Shown one piece after another: positions 34,401 to 45,980 of a stretch of 64,000 nucleotides of DNA (position 1 is the first letter of the stretch; every line of letters starts with the position of its first letter). Below the pieces are notes generated by a model, which worked only from the letters and a program-made list of their open reading frames with translations, had not been told where the DNA came from and ran no database searches. This DNA comes from Ptychodera flava (Eukaryota; Hemichordata; Enteropneusta; Ptychoderidae). Made by a program: the position numbers and the translations under genes. The stretch lies in the NCBI RefSeq assembly GCF_041260155.1, contig NC_091946.1, forward strand, positions 35,721,276-35,785,275, given 5' to 3'.

Positions 34401-37400
34401 TTAAAATTGGCACCACGTGATTCCAACTTAGGGAACTTTCATTTTTGACGGGATGGGGTCGATTGATGCAAGAGAGAAAATGCCGAGAGAGTTTGACCGG
34501 TTGACCTCGCTGTTAATTTTATGCAGGAAATTACAATAACAATGCTTGTCGAATGACGCAGTGCCTTGAGGGTGGGATCACCAGTGGTATATGGGGAGGA
34601 GTACCTTCCCGATGGTGATAAGTGGTGCAGATTACCGTCGCCTAGGTGACTGGCGTATACGCGTGCCAAAAGACACCTATGGTTGATTTCCTGTTGACCA
34701 GTCGGATGGCAGAGTTGCAAATACCTGGACTGAACCATTTGGTTTTTTTGTGGGTGTCGGTGGTACTTTGACAATATAAGTAAAAATGCACATATATTGA
34801 GTTTATTGTCTTGTTTATGAGCGGCCAGTATTTCCAACAGCATAAATTATGTGCATTTGCCCTTGAAGGAATAAATAATTTTCGAATAAACATCGCGAAT
34901 GTAACTACATTCCTTAAGCTCGACGTACACTTAAGTGCCCCAAAGAACCATGAAATCGCCCGACTTTCGATTGAAGAGATGAGTTTTGCCAAACCGCGTA
35001 TACAGAAAAGTGGCAGATGACTTTATTTTTAGAATCATAGACAGTATAGCGAGATGTAAAAAATGTGAAACAGGCTCCCCACCTAACTATCCTAAATGTT
35101 TTTGTGTCGAGTTTGTGTTTGATTCGTTTCGAAAATGTGTTCCTACATTCTTATCCGATTGTTTGTGTTAATGAAATATTTGTTTCGCTTTGGATATTTG
35201 TAGAGAAGTTTGGATTAGTGTGTACGGTAATGTTTTGTTTTGTGTGGGGAAAGCTTATGGCGAGACGCAGCCGGACCTATGTTGTTACAAAAGTTGATAG
35301 AGTCGCCCTTTGACGCTTGCGTTTCGAAACCCGAGTGTGGTTTCTCATCAGTCGCAGTGTAGATTCTTTCCTTAGTTTGTGTTTGTGAAAATTTATTTTA
35401 ATGCATTTTAGTGGTCTTGCTTTCCGATTAGCGAGGCAAGTATATTAATTTTGGTCACGTTGTGAGTCCGTTTGGTGGTTCGGTTTGTTTGTTCTATATT
35501 TCTTTAATTCGGTAAATTTTTGTTTTGACTGGTGTGTCTTTTAGATTTTTGCGGAGGTTTTTGAATTTTTAGGCAATAAGTACCACTGCGGGGTACGGAT
35601 TTTATGTTTATTGGATCAAGATACTTACAAGTATCCTGGTTGATGTGTTTGTTCTCGTACATTTTAATTAATAGTTCATTTACTTTGTTTACTGTTTGTT
35701 CTGGCTTGTTGTGTATAATACTGAGTGTTACGTAATTGCCTTTCGCATTCGAGTACGTAATCGTTTGTGTTGACAATAACGAAAAACCGACCCTTGTCGA
35801 AGGGTTATTTTCCCAAAATTTGTCCAATGTTTGCAAGCTGGTTTATCGCGATTCTTTTGGCACGCGACATGTTTTGTTTCCTTGTTTGAAAGGGTATCTC
35901 TAGAAGTGCGAGTTTAGAAGCTTCAGATAGCTTTCAAGTTTTTGTTTTTTTGTTGTTCGTGGAGTCCAATTTGACTTTTCTTTGAATTGGTGTTGTTGCG
36001 ATTGTTTGTGTCTCACGATGTAGCGTAGTCACATTATACGACTTTATTTGTTGAAATCCTGAGGTGGTTTTATTCTGTTTGGTTTTGTTGGTGTCCGAAT
36101 GAATTTTAAGGCTTTTGCCTAGTAAGCTTACTATTTTTCGGAGTTTCATAGTTTGAGCGATGATAGGTTGTTGTTAAATTTCATGTTGTTGTCGGCTTTT
36201 CTTTGGAAATAGCTGATTTATTTCCACGCCATGTTTTCTGTTACGTTACTGTGATTGTTTATTTTGTATTTAATGTTGTGTTTCAGTTGTTTGTTATGTG
36301 TACGATTTTTGTTATTTCTTTTAAGTGTTTGTGTGTTCTATGTCATCTTATCGTATTTTTTGGTAGTTCCCGTTTTGGAGTATTTGGTGGCCCTGAAAAG
36401 GGCCGCTTGGTATGGGTTTTTGTTAGCGCTTGGCGCGTTTGTTTTGGCGATAAGCCTAGCTTTTTATGCTTCTTTCGCCGATTCGATGTGCTTGGTGAGT
36501 AGGTGTTTGCCGCCTTCTTGTCACTGTGTGTGCTTACATGGACAGTCTGCATAGCCCTTGAATGTGGTCTCGATTTTGATCAAACTTACAATTTAGGAGT
36601 ATATATCAAAACTGATAAATGATTTATGTGATTACTGTAGCTATAGATAGGCTGCATTCAGGACGGGCAGCGACGGGCAGTAATTAGTAGGCAAAACAGG
36701 TGGTTTTCACCGTGGGCAGAACTCGGTGCAATGATACTGAACATTAATAGTAAGCCTGTCACCTTGAAGGTAATGCTGTAGGTGAAACAAGGACACACGA
36801 TGGTACAAACAACACCACAAGTGAAACGTACACACAGAAATACACGCGTTCCTACGTTGTGCCCACCCGGGCCACGCGATTAAAATATGACTGATACTGC
36901 TGGATAGTGTTAATTGGGTCGGTAAACAGTCAATTAATAGTTTAATTGACTACCTGGGTGATTGGCAGGTCGTGTCCAACGACACATATGCAAAGCAGGC
37001 CAAAAGACAAAAGCCCCCAAAGTTATTGACAGCTGGCCAGGGGTCACCATGAATACGTAATGAAGCTTCACTACGCAGAAACTGCGTAGTCAAGCCCTTC
37101 TTAACCGGTCAAACTCTCTCGGCATTTTCCGGCATGATGGAAGGGGGTTTAATTCTACAACACTGTGGGGGGGGGGGGGGGTTTCAGTCATTAAAAGGAC
37201 AATTCGGGGAGTTGTATTTTACATAAGGTGTTTTTGAACTATTGCCGCAACATCAAAAAATTGAACTAAACGTAATTCATAGCCACGACTAGATGGGGAG
37301 TGAAAAGATAGGATATAAGTAAACCTTAACAGTTTACAATCTACAACTGTCATGGATTTCTAGTAGATGATAACTGCAGCGGTTGTCTATATCAAGACAA

Positions 37401-40400
37401 CTGTAGTAGTTTACGAACATTCTGTGAATAGAACAACAGTTTTGAAACGAACGAGAACAGTAATTGTTATATGCATTTCTGGTTAAGACACTTTTGCCTA
37501 CGATTAATCGTTTGATTATGACGAGTTACTTTGAGTGTTAAGTTCACGGGTGTCAATTTCTATACGGGGGTAGTGAACTTTACTCTAAAGGTGACCCCCT
37601 CAGTATTAAATCATTAATTTTACGCAAACTGTCACAACCAGAAATGTTTATACCACCGCTGCTGTTGGTAGAATCCTGTTTGTATTGTACGTAGACTTTT
37701 ATGCTGTCAGAATGAGACTTTGTTCTACTTCCTTTGGTGTCATATATGTTTCATTCAATAATGTATTACAACCATTTTCAGTAATAGAGCGCGAAGCCAC
37801 TGCAGTGAACTGCAATAAAACTGCTTAAACTAATTAGTTTCAGCTGTAGCCGTGACCACTTTGGTGTTGAACAAGGCTACTTGATAAAGACCAAAAAGTC
37901 TGCTTGTACAAAGGCAAAACTAGCTCTGTCTGAGGCTCGAGTTGTAACTGAGAGTTTACGATTGGCACCCTGTGTTCAAGATTACGATACAATGTAACAT
38001 TAACATGCACTGGTACATGTACAAATCTTTTTATTTTAACTTCCCCAGACAAACTGTCTGCATGGGACATACAATGTTGTCGACTTTGCCAGCTGGCTAC
38101 AGCTGAAACTAATTAGTGTGAGCAGTTTTATTGCAGTTCACTGAAGTGGCTTCGCGCTCTATTACTGAAAATGGTTGTATTGCCGTTATTCCGCAGAAAC
38201 TTTACGTTAAATATGCCCCAAACCGTCTTATGCAAACTTCAAGGTGCAACATGCCGAACGAAGCTTCACGAGTTTATTGAAAATCGAAAAATATAAACAT
38301 GATGCTACTTTAAGAATATTCTTCGCAAAACGACAAAACGACTATGGACAACCAATCGTTTTTGTTAGATCTCAATAAGACAAGTCTGTTTGTTGGACAA
38401 TGAACACCATTGTAAATTCAAGGTAAACGTTAATTTATCGGAAAGCATGAAACTATATTGGCTAATTCCATGATCACTTGTCTTTTCCTTTCCTGGTTTC
38501 TCCAGACATTATTCTGGTCCGGAACTTACCACCTGGCGCATACCTATGGATCTGAAACCCGTCGGTTTACAACCTTAGAAGATACTTTGATGGGGTACTT
38601 GTTACATATGCTGGATTGGTGCGGCCAGGTCGACTATCCCGGCATCAATCTTAAATCATGCAGCGGATATGCGCGGGTTAAATACTGGGAAACAGCATCT
38701 GCCAATGTAATTATCATAAAGTTAACCTTTTAAATCAGTACGTCACTTAGATGTGTGTTTGTTTAGGCTTAACTCTGCTAAATGGCAACTGTAGCCAATG
38801 ATAGTACCGACGATGATGATAGCGATGATTACTATGGCGGTGATGATGATGAATACGATGAGAATGATTATATGACAACAATGACGACAACAACATAACA
38901 TGGCAGTAAGATGTTGTTGGTGATTGTTGTTTCAGTAGGGGTATTATCACACAATTTGGATGTTTTTATGGTGACAAATAGGTTCTTGACAAATCCCGGC
39001 ATAAATTTGTCTGTCGGGCTGCTTTTAGCGCTGAGGGCGTTATTTACTCAGGTTTTGTGCTGAACTGTACTAAAGACGTAGAGGATTTTATTATTTAACC
39101 GTAGTTTGCTAAGCAGGCCAGGGGAGTTGCAACTGTTATGTTAAATGGCTCAAGAGAAGTGGGCGCCTTTCGTAGTGACAGGTACGTTGTGAGTTTTTAT
39201 GACTTCGAAACATTATCAAGTGTTTTGTTGGTTAGTGTTGGTGTGAAGCAGTTTGAGGGACAATTTCGGCTACGTGTAATGCGTCAACAGTTAATATTTG
39301 TAAGCCTTCCGATAAAAATATATAACATTTACGCATTGTATTTAATTGTATCCTGAAATATCAGCTAAAAAAGTTATAATACGGTGACTATATCGTGATG
39401 CATCAAATATGGTTTTCTGTCACATTTACGGCGTGTCCAATATACCGTAGTGTCTGTATAAGGGCCCGTTATATCCACAATACTATATTGCACACACCGT
39501 AAATGGCTGTGTCGAGTGTTCTGGTTCAGTGACCTTCAAAGTACTGCAGAGCAGAAAGGAAACTCAACCCTGTTGAATTTGTCTAGTGATTTTTCAAGAA
39601 AGGAAGATCAGCCCTGGAAAAAACCGAAGCAGTTTTATTCATGATATTCACATTTTATAGTAATTAATACATTTTGCTTAGACTGTTTATGCCTTACTAG
39701 TCTGTGGTTTATAAACTAGTAGTTCTATGGAATTGTTATCACCATTCTTGGATTGTCAAGCTAAAAATACAGTGGGAAACAGACATAAAAATACATTTCC
39801 CAGTCATATTGATGTCAGTTTGATTCTAAAGGATGTACGTAATTAATTAATTACATTTTTCTATTCTAGCTACTTTGCAAAGAACGAGTTCCCGAATCTC
39901 GACCGTAGAAAGGTGACATCAATTACTATCCTGATCGTCCACTCGCTTGATGTTCCGAAAATGTGAGTATTCACAGTGATAGTCTAGTTTGCATAGGCTG
40001 ACATTTTTACCACACCAACGAAGGTGGCGCTAGCATGTGTTGGCATAGATATTCATACTTTTATATCACCCGTTTTCCATCGCCTGTCTTTTCTTGCAGG
40101 GAAAGTTGTGGCGAAGGATCTGTGTTGACGTTACAGAAGCTACTACAGGGGCGCGGATTCAAATATGAATGTGTTGACGACCCTGAGTAAGTGTGCTCAA
40201 ATAAAATTTTCAAGTTCACGTAGTTCTGTATCATTGACGAACGCCCTCTATGTCCATACGTGGTCATTGCTGATTTATATTGCACCTTGAAATTAAGCAG
40301 GAGATAGTAATTTATGACTTAGTTATTGGCAATTTTCAAGTCGTAGAAGACGCCACCAGCGCAACGACGAGTGAAAGCCAACGTACAGGCCAGAAAATTT

Positions 40401-40977
40401 AGTTGCGCACTTCATTGGTGAAAGTGACGTATTTTTTAATCAGAGAGGAAAACTTTGGGTGGCTTGCGTAGTTTGGGTCAAATAAAGCTGTAGCTCTTTC
40501 AGAAGTCATGTGATCGACATCTTGTTTTCTAACTGTCTTTCACCACTGCTCCTAACATTCGACAGTAGGAAAACAAAATTTAGGAGTTTAGAACTCTTGC
40601 TTTGCCCCATGAGGCTGAAACAAACACTTATATACACGATGAACGGAATCAAATCGGAGATGCAAATTTAGCTATATCTTGATACATCAAGTACTGTATA
40701 TCTCGTGAACTGCACCGTAATCTCGCGTCGTCTGTTCTCGTCTTTCCACAGTGCCATCCATTACATTCTGTGTTCAGAGAACCCAGAATCACGTGACTGC
40801 AAAGCCTGGCAACTGTCTATTTTTGTCAACAGTGTCGGTGCAACGAGGCCAATCTCGGGCGTTTTGGTTCTGTTTGGTTTTTTGGTTTTTTTGGGTCTTT
40901 TATTTGTCAAATTCCTTACCAAGAGAAAGGTGAGTACAATTTCTTACAAGAGAAAATATGTTACAGGAAAGGTATAA
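31438..40977 (+). CDS. ADP-ribosyl cyclase, paralog 3, predicted transmembrane form
   Basis: Seven coding exons: 31438-31625, 33583-33709, 38506-38706, 39105-39181, 39870-39962, 40100-40186, 40752-40977. They give 332 aa. Catalytic equivalents are W109, E130, W166 and E204. Two codons are missing in exon 2 and four in exon 3. The exon 3 deletion removes the Cys matching CD38 C180. Its partner (C99) is Arg83, so that disulfide is lost cleanly. The tail ISGVLVLFGFLVFLGLLFVK followed by FLTKRK looks like a type I transmembrane helix plus stop-transfer residues. It diverges from the paralog 2 tail exactly where a 5.5-kb segment intervenes. A strong donor (AAAG|GTGAGTAC at 40930) lies in the last exon before the stop at 40975-40977, so a longer spliced tail is possible. 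Confidence 0.92.
32170..32890 (-). mobile_element. LINE relic in intron 1 of paralog 3
   Basis: Minus-strand RT C-terminal remnants (FRLDYSNSLLFGLP, LVSKTKKSDHI) align in place and orientation with the relic in intron 1 of paralog 2 at 21590-22320. The shared flank GAAACCCGGATGTAAGTCTC occurs in both. It is older than the duplication that made paralogs 2 and 3. Confidence 0.78.
32895..33520. repeat. Two diverged copies of a ~200-bp repeat in intron 1 of paralog 3
   Basis: AAAAGATAAATTTATT.CAACA starts both copies (about 32918 and 33326). Each continues to a CTTCAAGTCT(A)ACAAGGCTTGA segment (about 33090 and 33482). They are noncoding and could be the 3' ends of an unidentified retroelement. 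Confidence 0.6.
34476..37129 (-). mobile_element. Degenerate Penelope-like element in intron 2 of paralog 3
   Basis: A perfect 27-bp inverted repeat (GAAAATGCCGAGAGAGTTTG... at 34476-34502 and its complement at 37103-37129) bounds the region. On the minus strand, charged N-terminal pieces (36552-36343, 36149-35934) lead into 35836-35504. There, a KMYENKHINQDTCKYLDP stretch and a YCLKIQKPP motif match the start of the Penelope-type RT (usual form LPKIHKP). The rest of RT and the GIY-YIG endonuclease are missing. A hammerhead-like core follows at 35351-35312. Identification rests on these short motifs. Confidence 0.6.
35312..35351 (-). other. Hammerhead-ribozyme-like core in the Penelope-like element
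   Basis: Reading the minus strand: CTGATGA, a stem (AAACC/GGTTT within GAAACCACACTCGGGTTTC), GAAA, a 3-bp stem III with a 2-nt loop (CGC-AA-GCG), then TC. This has every invariant core element including a UH cleavage dinucleotide. Stem I pairing between the bases before CTGATGA and those after TC is poor, so activity is doubtful. Penelope-like elements are known to carry minimal hammerheads with short stem III. Confidence 0.5.
37769..38177. mobile_element. TA-flanked MITE with 83-bp terminal inverted repeats
   Basis: The arms at 37769-37851 and 38095-38177 are inverted copies with only a few mismatches (CAACCATTTTCAGTAATAGA ... CAGCTGTAGCC). TA dinucleotides flank both ends (37767-37768, 38178-38179), as in Tc1/mariner-type MITEs. 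The core of about 243 bp is noncoding. It sits in intron 2 of paralog 3 only. Confidence 0.88.
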
Positions 40978-41091
40978 ATATGTTAGCATTACACAAGTTT
41001 ATCAACTTTTGCTAAAATCGCTAACATGTCATCTCTTCTGTAGATTTCATTTCCAAAACTATATCTTACACAAGATCATTCTTAAAGAGGC

Positions 41092-41947
41092 ACTCCACTT
41101 GGTAACATTTTTAAAACACATTTTTTTAATGCCAACGGTCGATATTTGACGTGGCGACTGCGCGCGGATCGCGAGATATCGATAAAAAACATGTCATTTC
41201 CCGAGCATATTTTTCACATCCCGAAGGTTTACGATCGTTTCTGATTTGACCCGAAATCCCCCGAAGGTTTGTTGTTGTGCTGATTGACGATATTCTAGGG
41301 AGTCTACAATAAGTTCGAACGACGCGATTAATTTACTTCCCACTGCAAAGACTTGTATACAGCAAGTTTTTTAAAACTTCTCCTTAGTTTTTGTCGTTTT
41401 CATTATTCTAAATCAGTTGTACTATATTTTTAACCAATACCACATAAACATCAGTTTTTACGTGTCAAATATTAGCCGCCTCCGATGACTACATTTTGTC
41501 GTCTGCCACACAGTACGCCGCGCGCGTGGTGTACGTCTATGCATATCACGCGGCGGCCGCTATGTATCAACCACACATAACTGTGCTAGTCACCTATGCG
41601 AATTCTGGTGGAATCAGCAAAAATTGTTTTTCGTTTATACGCCAAGTCAGTAAGACTCAGCTTTCTCCCGCGGGACATCGTGACCGATCACCGACGTATA
41701 CTGTGGCGTACAGCAGCGTCAGCATAGACTCGTACTCCATAGCTTAGTTGACAATGGCCCCAATGCCGAACGTTCGATGTTCGGAAGCTGAATTTAGGTG
41801 GGCCACCGGAATTCAAAATTTTACTTTTTTGAAGACATGTTTTTATCGATATCTCGCGATCCGCGCGCAGTCGCCACGTCAAATATTGACCGTTGGCATT
41901 AAAAAAATGTGCTTTAAAAATGTTACCAAGTGGGAGTGCCACTTTAA
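41092..41947. mobile_element. TTAA-flanked MITE with ~105-bp terminal inverted repeats
   Basis: TTAA occurs at both ends (41092-41095, 41944-41947). The arms at 41096-41195 and 41834-41943 are inverted copies carrying GGCACTCC, ACTTGGTAACATTTTTAAA, GCCAACGGTC, GACGTGGCGACTGCGCGCGG and CGCGAGATATCGATAAAAA. TTAA duplication is typical of piggyBac-type elements. No transposase is encoded. Adjacent open frames crossing the arms are spurious. Confidence 0.88.
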
Positions 41948-42721
41948 GTATAATTTCAACGGGTGTACTCATTTCTGTAACCCAAAACTTGGGTATGCTC
42001 CATTTCCCTAGAAGAATCAGAAGTTTAACTGCCATTTGGTAATTGTTTGGAACAGTGCCATCAGAAAAAATACATGAAAAGACTATATGTGATGGATTTA
42101 TTGTGATTGTACGACCGAGGAGACTGGTTGCATCAAGCATTTCTCAGCAATTTGACAATATAAATATCTACGTTGAAGGGAATCAACATAATGACAAATC
42201 TGAAATTCATTGACTCTATCTTTTTTCCATACGCATATTTGTTACAAGGAAGTAGGCGATGAAGGAGTTTCCACAGGAATTCTGTCAATTTTATTTCTTT
42301 ACTCATGCAGTATTAATATTCTTCCAAATTTTCAAACCACCCTCCATTTCATCTGGATCTATATATAATTTCCGAATGCCTTTTAAAAAGTGGATTTTTT
42401 TGTGTGCGAGGTACAGCCCTGAACAAGTATAGAATAAAAAGTCTTACATGTAAATTTACGAACTGGTACCTAATAATCATTGATAATTACACAATAGTTA
42501 AATTGCTTGGGTGACATCGAGTAAAAGCATCTAAATTTGCTTGAGTCTTTGATGTATAGGAACCCAAGGGAGGAGATGTGACTTTTGTTTTCAAATGAAC
42601 ATGTCAGTGTCAAAAACATGCAAATGAGATAAAAAGGGAAAATCCAGCAAATTGCTAAAACTCTGTAACCACAGGCCAGATTTGATTGAAACTTTGTATG
42701 CAGGTTCTTTATTGTGACTTT

Positions 42722-43018
42722 AGTAGGATTTTATTCAAACTGTAGTGAAATGATCTAGTTCTATTTTTCGGACATTTTTTTCCCATTTTTAGTAAAAAAA
42801 ATCTTCCTTCTCTGAAACTACTCATTCCATTGCTTAAAACTTGGTATGCAAATTCCTTTAAAAATAATTTAGTAGGATTTTATTCAAACTGTAGTGAAAT
42901 GATCTAGTTCTATTTTTCGGACATTTTTTTCCCATTTTTAGTAAAAAAAATCTTCCTTCTCTGAAACTACTCATTCCATTGCTTTGAAACTTGGTATACA
43001 AATTCCTAGGGTTGGCCG
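42722..43018. repeat. Near-perfect 149-bp tandem duplication
   Basis: AGTAGGATTTTATTCAAACT starts at 42722 and again at 42871. The following ~125 bp, through ATCTTCCTTCTCTGAAACTACT and CATTCCATTGCTT, are essentially identical. More diverged relatives continue to about 43260, so the last duplication is recent. Noncoding. Confidence 0.9.
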
Positions 43019-43349
43019 CTGTTAGATCTATTCATACTGTGGTGAAATTTTCATTTTGTATTTTGGGGGCAATTTTTCATATTTTGGGCAAAAATCATTT
43101 TCTCTGAAATGACTATTCTGATTGCATTTAAACGTGGTAAACATGTACCTATTGGCAACCTCATTCTCATTCTAAGATGAAATTTTCATATTTATAGTTT
43201 TTGGGCAATTTTTCCCATTTTTGGTTCTCTGAAAATGCTCGTCGGATAGCTTTGAAATTTGACATGCATGTTCCCTGAGGTACAATTAGTGCGGTAAACT
43301 CGATCACTCTGGCCTGCCACATCGAACAAAATGTGAACCAAGAGTCATT

Positions 43350-43465
43350 GACGCTAAGTTTTATTTAAGTACGTCGGTTGTCTTTCATGACCATCGTGAA
43401 AAGCCATTTGATGACAGAATTGTGACGGTTGTCTTTCATTACGTTCATGAAAAGCCATTTGATGA
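43350..43465. repeat. Short tandem duplication, unit about 55 bp
   Basis: GGTTGTCTTTCAT..CC/CG..TCATGAAAAGCCATTTGATGA occurs twice in succession. Noncoding, inside the segment that separates the ends of paralog 3. Confidence 0.7.
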
Positions 43466-43639
43466 TAGAACCAGTTTGTCTTTATAAACAGCTCAGACTT
43501 TGCTTGAGTTTTTGGTAGTTTGTAAGATTTGCAATATTTTTTGCAAATTTTTGCTTCTCTCTACAGTCTCATTGGTTTCATAATTATAGATTATATGAAT
43601 ATTATGTCGACATTAATATTTTTGTTTTTGCTTACTTAG

Positions 43640-43742
43640 GTATGTGGTTGGACTATGCACATAATGTACTGTGCAGGGAAGAAGTTGAGTTTCTTGTACC
43701 AGCAAAGATGGCTATCATCCCAGAAGAGGCAAACAAGCAGTG
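43640..43742 (+). other. Speculative downstream exon for paralog 3 tail
   Basis: A good acceptor (TTTTTGTTTTTGCTTACTTAG) ends at 43639. In phase with the donor at 40930, it opens a frame of about 33 codons ending at 43742 with a Lys/Arg-rich end (SSQKRQTSSV). If spliced, it would extend the cytoplasmic tail of paralog 3. There is no homology or transcript evidence. Confidence 0.15.
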
Positions 43743-44049
43743 TGTAGCAACAGAAATTTGGTTTTTTTTACATACCCACCTGTGCACAAAACAGATTTTA
43801 AAACTAACGATTTTCTAGGCTGCCCCGTGCATGTACAACAAATTTTGTACAAAACGCAGTGTTATCAAACTTTACACATATTACTCTTTTATCCTTACAG
43901 TACTATAATGTTGAAGATCAATTGTTTGGTGCTGACACTTATTCAACTTTGTAATGATATGTGGTACGGTGCTAATTTTAGTGCAATTGCCATAGAGACA
44001 CAATCAAAATTGATACCAGCCAGCTGCCCAGTAAATCATTGGTATGTAC

Positions 44050-45980
44050 TGTGATCTGCCGAGTTCAGTATTTCTAGAGAAATAGGGCGGAGTGTATGAT
44101 GTGTGGATGTGAAGTTGTTTGCATTACTTACCAGGTGAAAATGCTGATGTTTATGTTGCTAAGGAACTGATGAGTTTCTTCGGCCGGGGGCTGGTGGTTG
44201 AAGACATTGACCAGTCCCTAATGCATGATTGAAAATAGTAAACACTAGACTACTCACACTTTGTAGATCAAAACTAACAAAGGGAAGTAACACTATTAAG
44301 AATCAAGAGCATGACTTGAAAAGTACACACGTTTTAAGTTATTAACCAAATGCTTTTTGCCGTTTGTGACAGTCAAAATGTACTGGTGTAGAACTTTAAG
44401 GAGCTATAACACTAACTTTTGACATTTTTCTATCAATCTGTGAACACAGCATTTTATTCGTGTAAACAGTAGGCATTGATAGTGTTGATTGTTAGAATTG
44501 AAGGTCACTTATTCTACAGATTTTATTTAAGGTAGTATAAGCCTCAAAAATGAAAGGCTTAAATTTTGCTCAAATTTGTCGGAAGAAACTTTCAACCATT
44601 CTCTTTCAAAATCAAGAATAAAAATCAGAGAGTGTCACCGGTCAACTTTTGGCACCAGCAAAACAATCTGAAATTGACGGACATCTCAAATTCAAAATGG
44701 CCACCACGTAAAGAGAAACTCTGAATGTTGGTTTTTCACAAAAGTGCAGTGCTGAAAAGGTTTTTTCTGAGAGCTTCAAAACCGAACCCCTAAAAGCGGT
44801 ATACCAAAAACATATTGTAAAAGTTTGAGATCTGTCATTATTAACAAGTTCTTGAGAAATATTGATGTATTGTAAATATTGAAATACTTAAAAGGGCACT
44901 TTGTAACCTTAGACTACCAAACCATTATCTCCGAATACAAAGTGGTCGATTTGAAAACATGCCAAGGGAAGGCAGGCTATGCCTATTATGTGATACGCAT
45001 CAGGTTGAAAATGAATTTAATTTCTAGTTGTTGTGTCCTGTTTCACAGATTTGGGACAAACGTTTTCTTTCTCCATATTATTATGAAATACCAGCTCTTT
45101 AGAAATTTATAAAGCTGATGAAGTCTCCACATTCTCATACAATATTGAACCCATCAAAGTATATTTGACAGCTTCAGGCGAAGAGAGGATTTCATGTGAA
45201 TATACCGTATCAGATATACTTCCAATATTGTCATACTGTCAAATTTAGATTATGTGTAATCCCAAAGTGTGTCTGTGTACATTTTTCTTATTTGTAAAAA
45301 GACCAATGGCCTATATTACCTCAAAAATATTATAATTATTATAAAATGTAACGCTCGATCATAATGAACAGAAGACATAGGAAATTAAAGCATAAATAAT
45401 AGTCTTATATGCAGTCTTACACGGCAGTAAGCCAATCATTAATACCAAACCTTTTGATATCAATCTTTGTAAATTTCATAAAAGAAGCGCAGACAGTTAT
45501 AAAAATGTTCCTTGAAGTAACTTTTTGTCTTTTGACTTTACACATTTTCATTTTTTTACTTTTGTATAGCGCATTTTTATATTTTATAAAATGAATCTCT
45601 AGAAGATATATGCTAGTGTGTCTATATGAGTGTTATTTGTTCATGTCTACTTTGAGTTAAATCATTTCCATTTCTTGTTTGTCGAATTATGCAATCACTA
45701 GAATAAGAGCCACGTTTCATGTAAATTCAAACACGTAACTTTGAAATAATGCGTGCCACAGTCCGTGATTTTCACGATTTATTATAAATCAGTTATGACG
45801 AGAGACGTAACCGTAGAGGGTCGCGATGGCACCACTAACATGTTTGCACCCACATGACATACTCTTGGTTCGCGCCTACTGGCCATGTGGATGCATTAAT
45901 ATGTTTAACACCACTACTGTTGTACTCGTTTTCAAGCATATGGTTTAACAAAATGTGCTTACGCTTTACAAAACTGTCTA
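44050..45980. other. Unassigned noncoding DNA
   Basis: No gene or element with clear boundaries. AT-rich sequence with a few AATAAA hexamers (for example near 44614). Nothing else can be supported. Confidence 0.5.

Noticed and set aside
36203..36554. Hydrophobic membrane-protein-like plus-strand frames
   Set aside because: They are antisense to the charged N-terminal part of the Penelope-like element. Hydrophobicity follows from reading that sequence backwards.
41688..42140. A 150-codon minus-strand frame
   Set aside because: Most of it crosses the right arm and core of the TTAA MITE.
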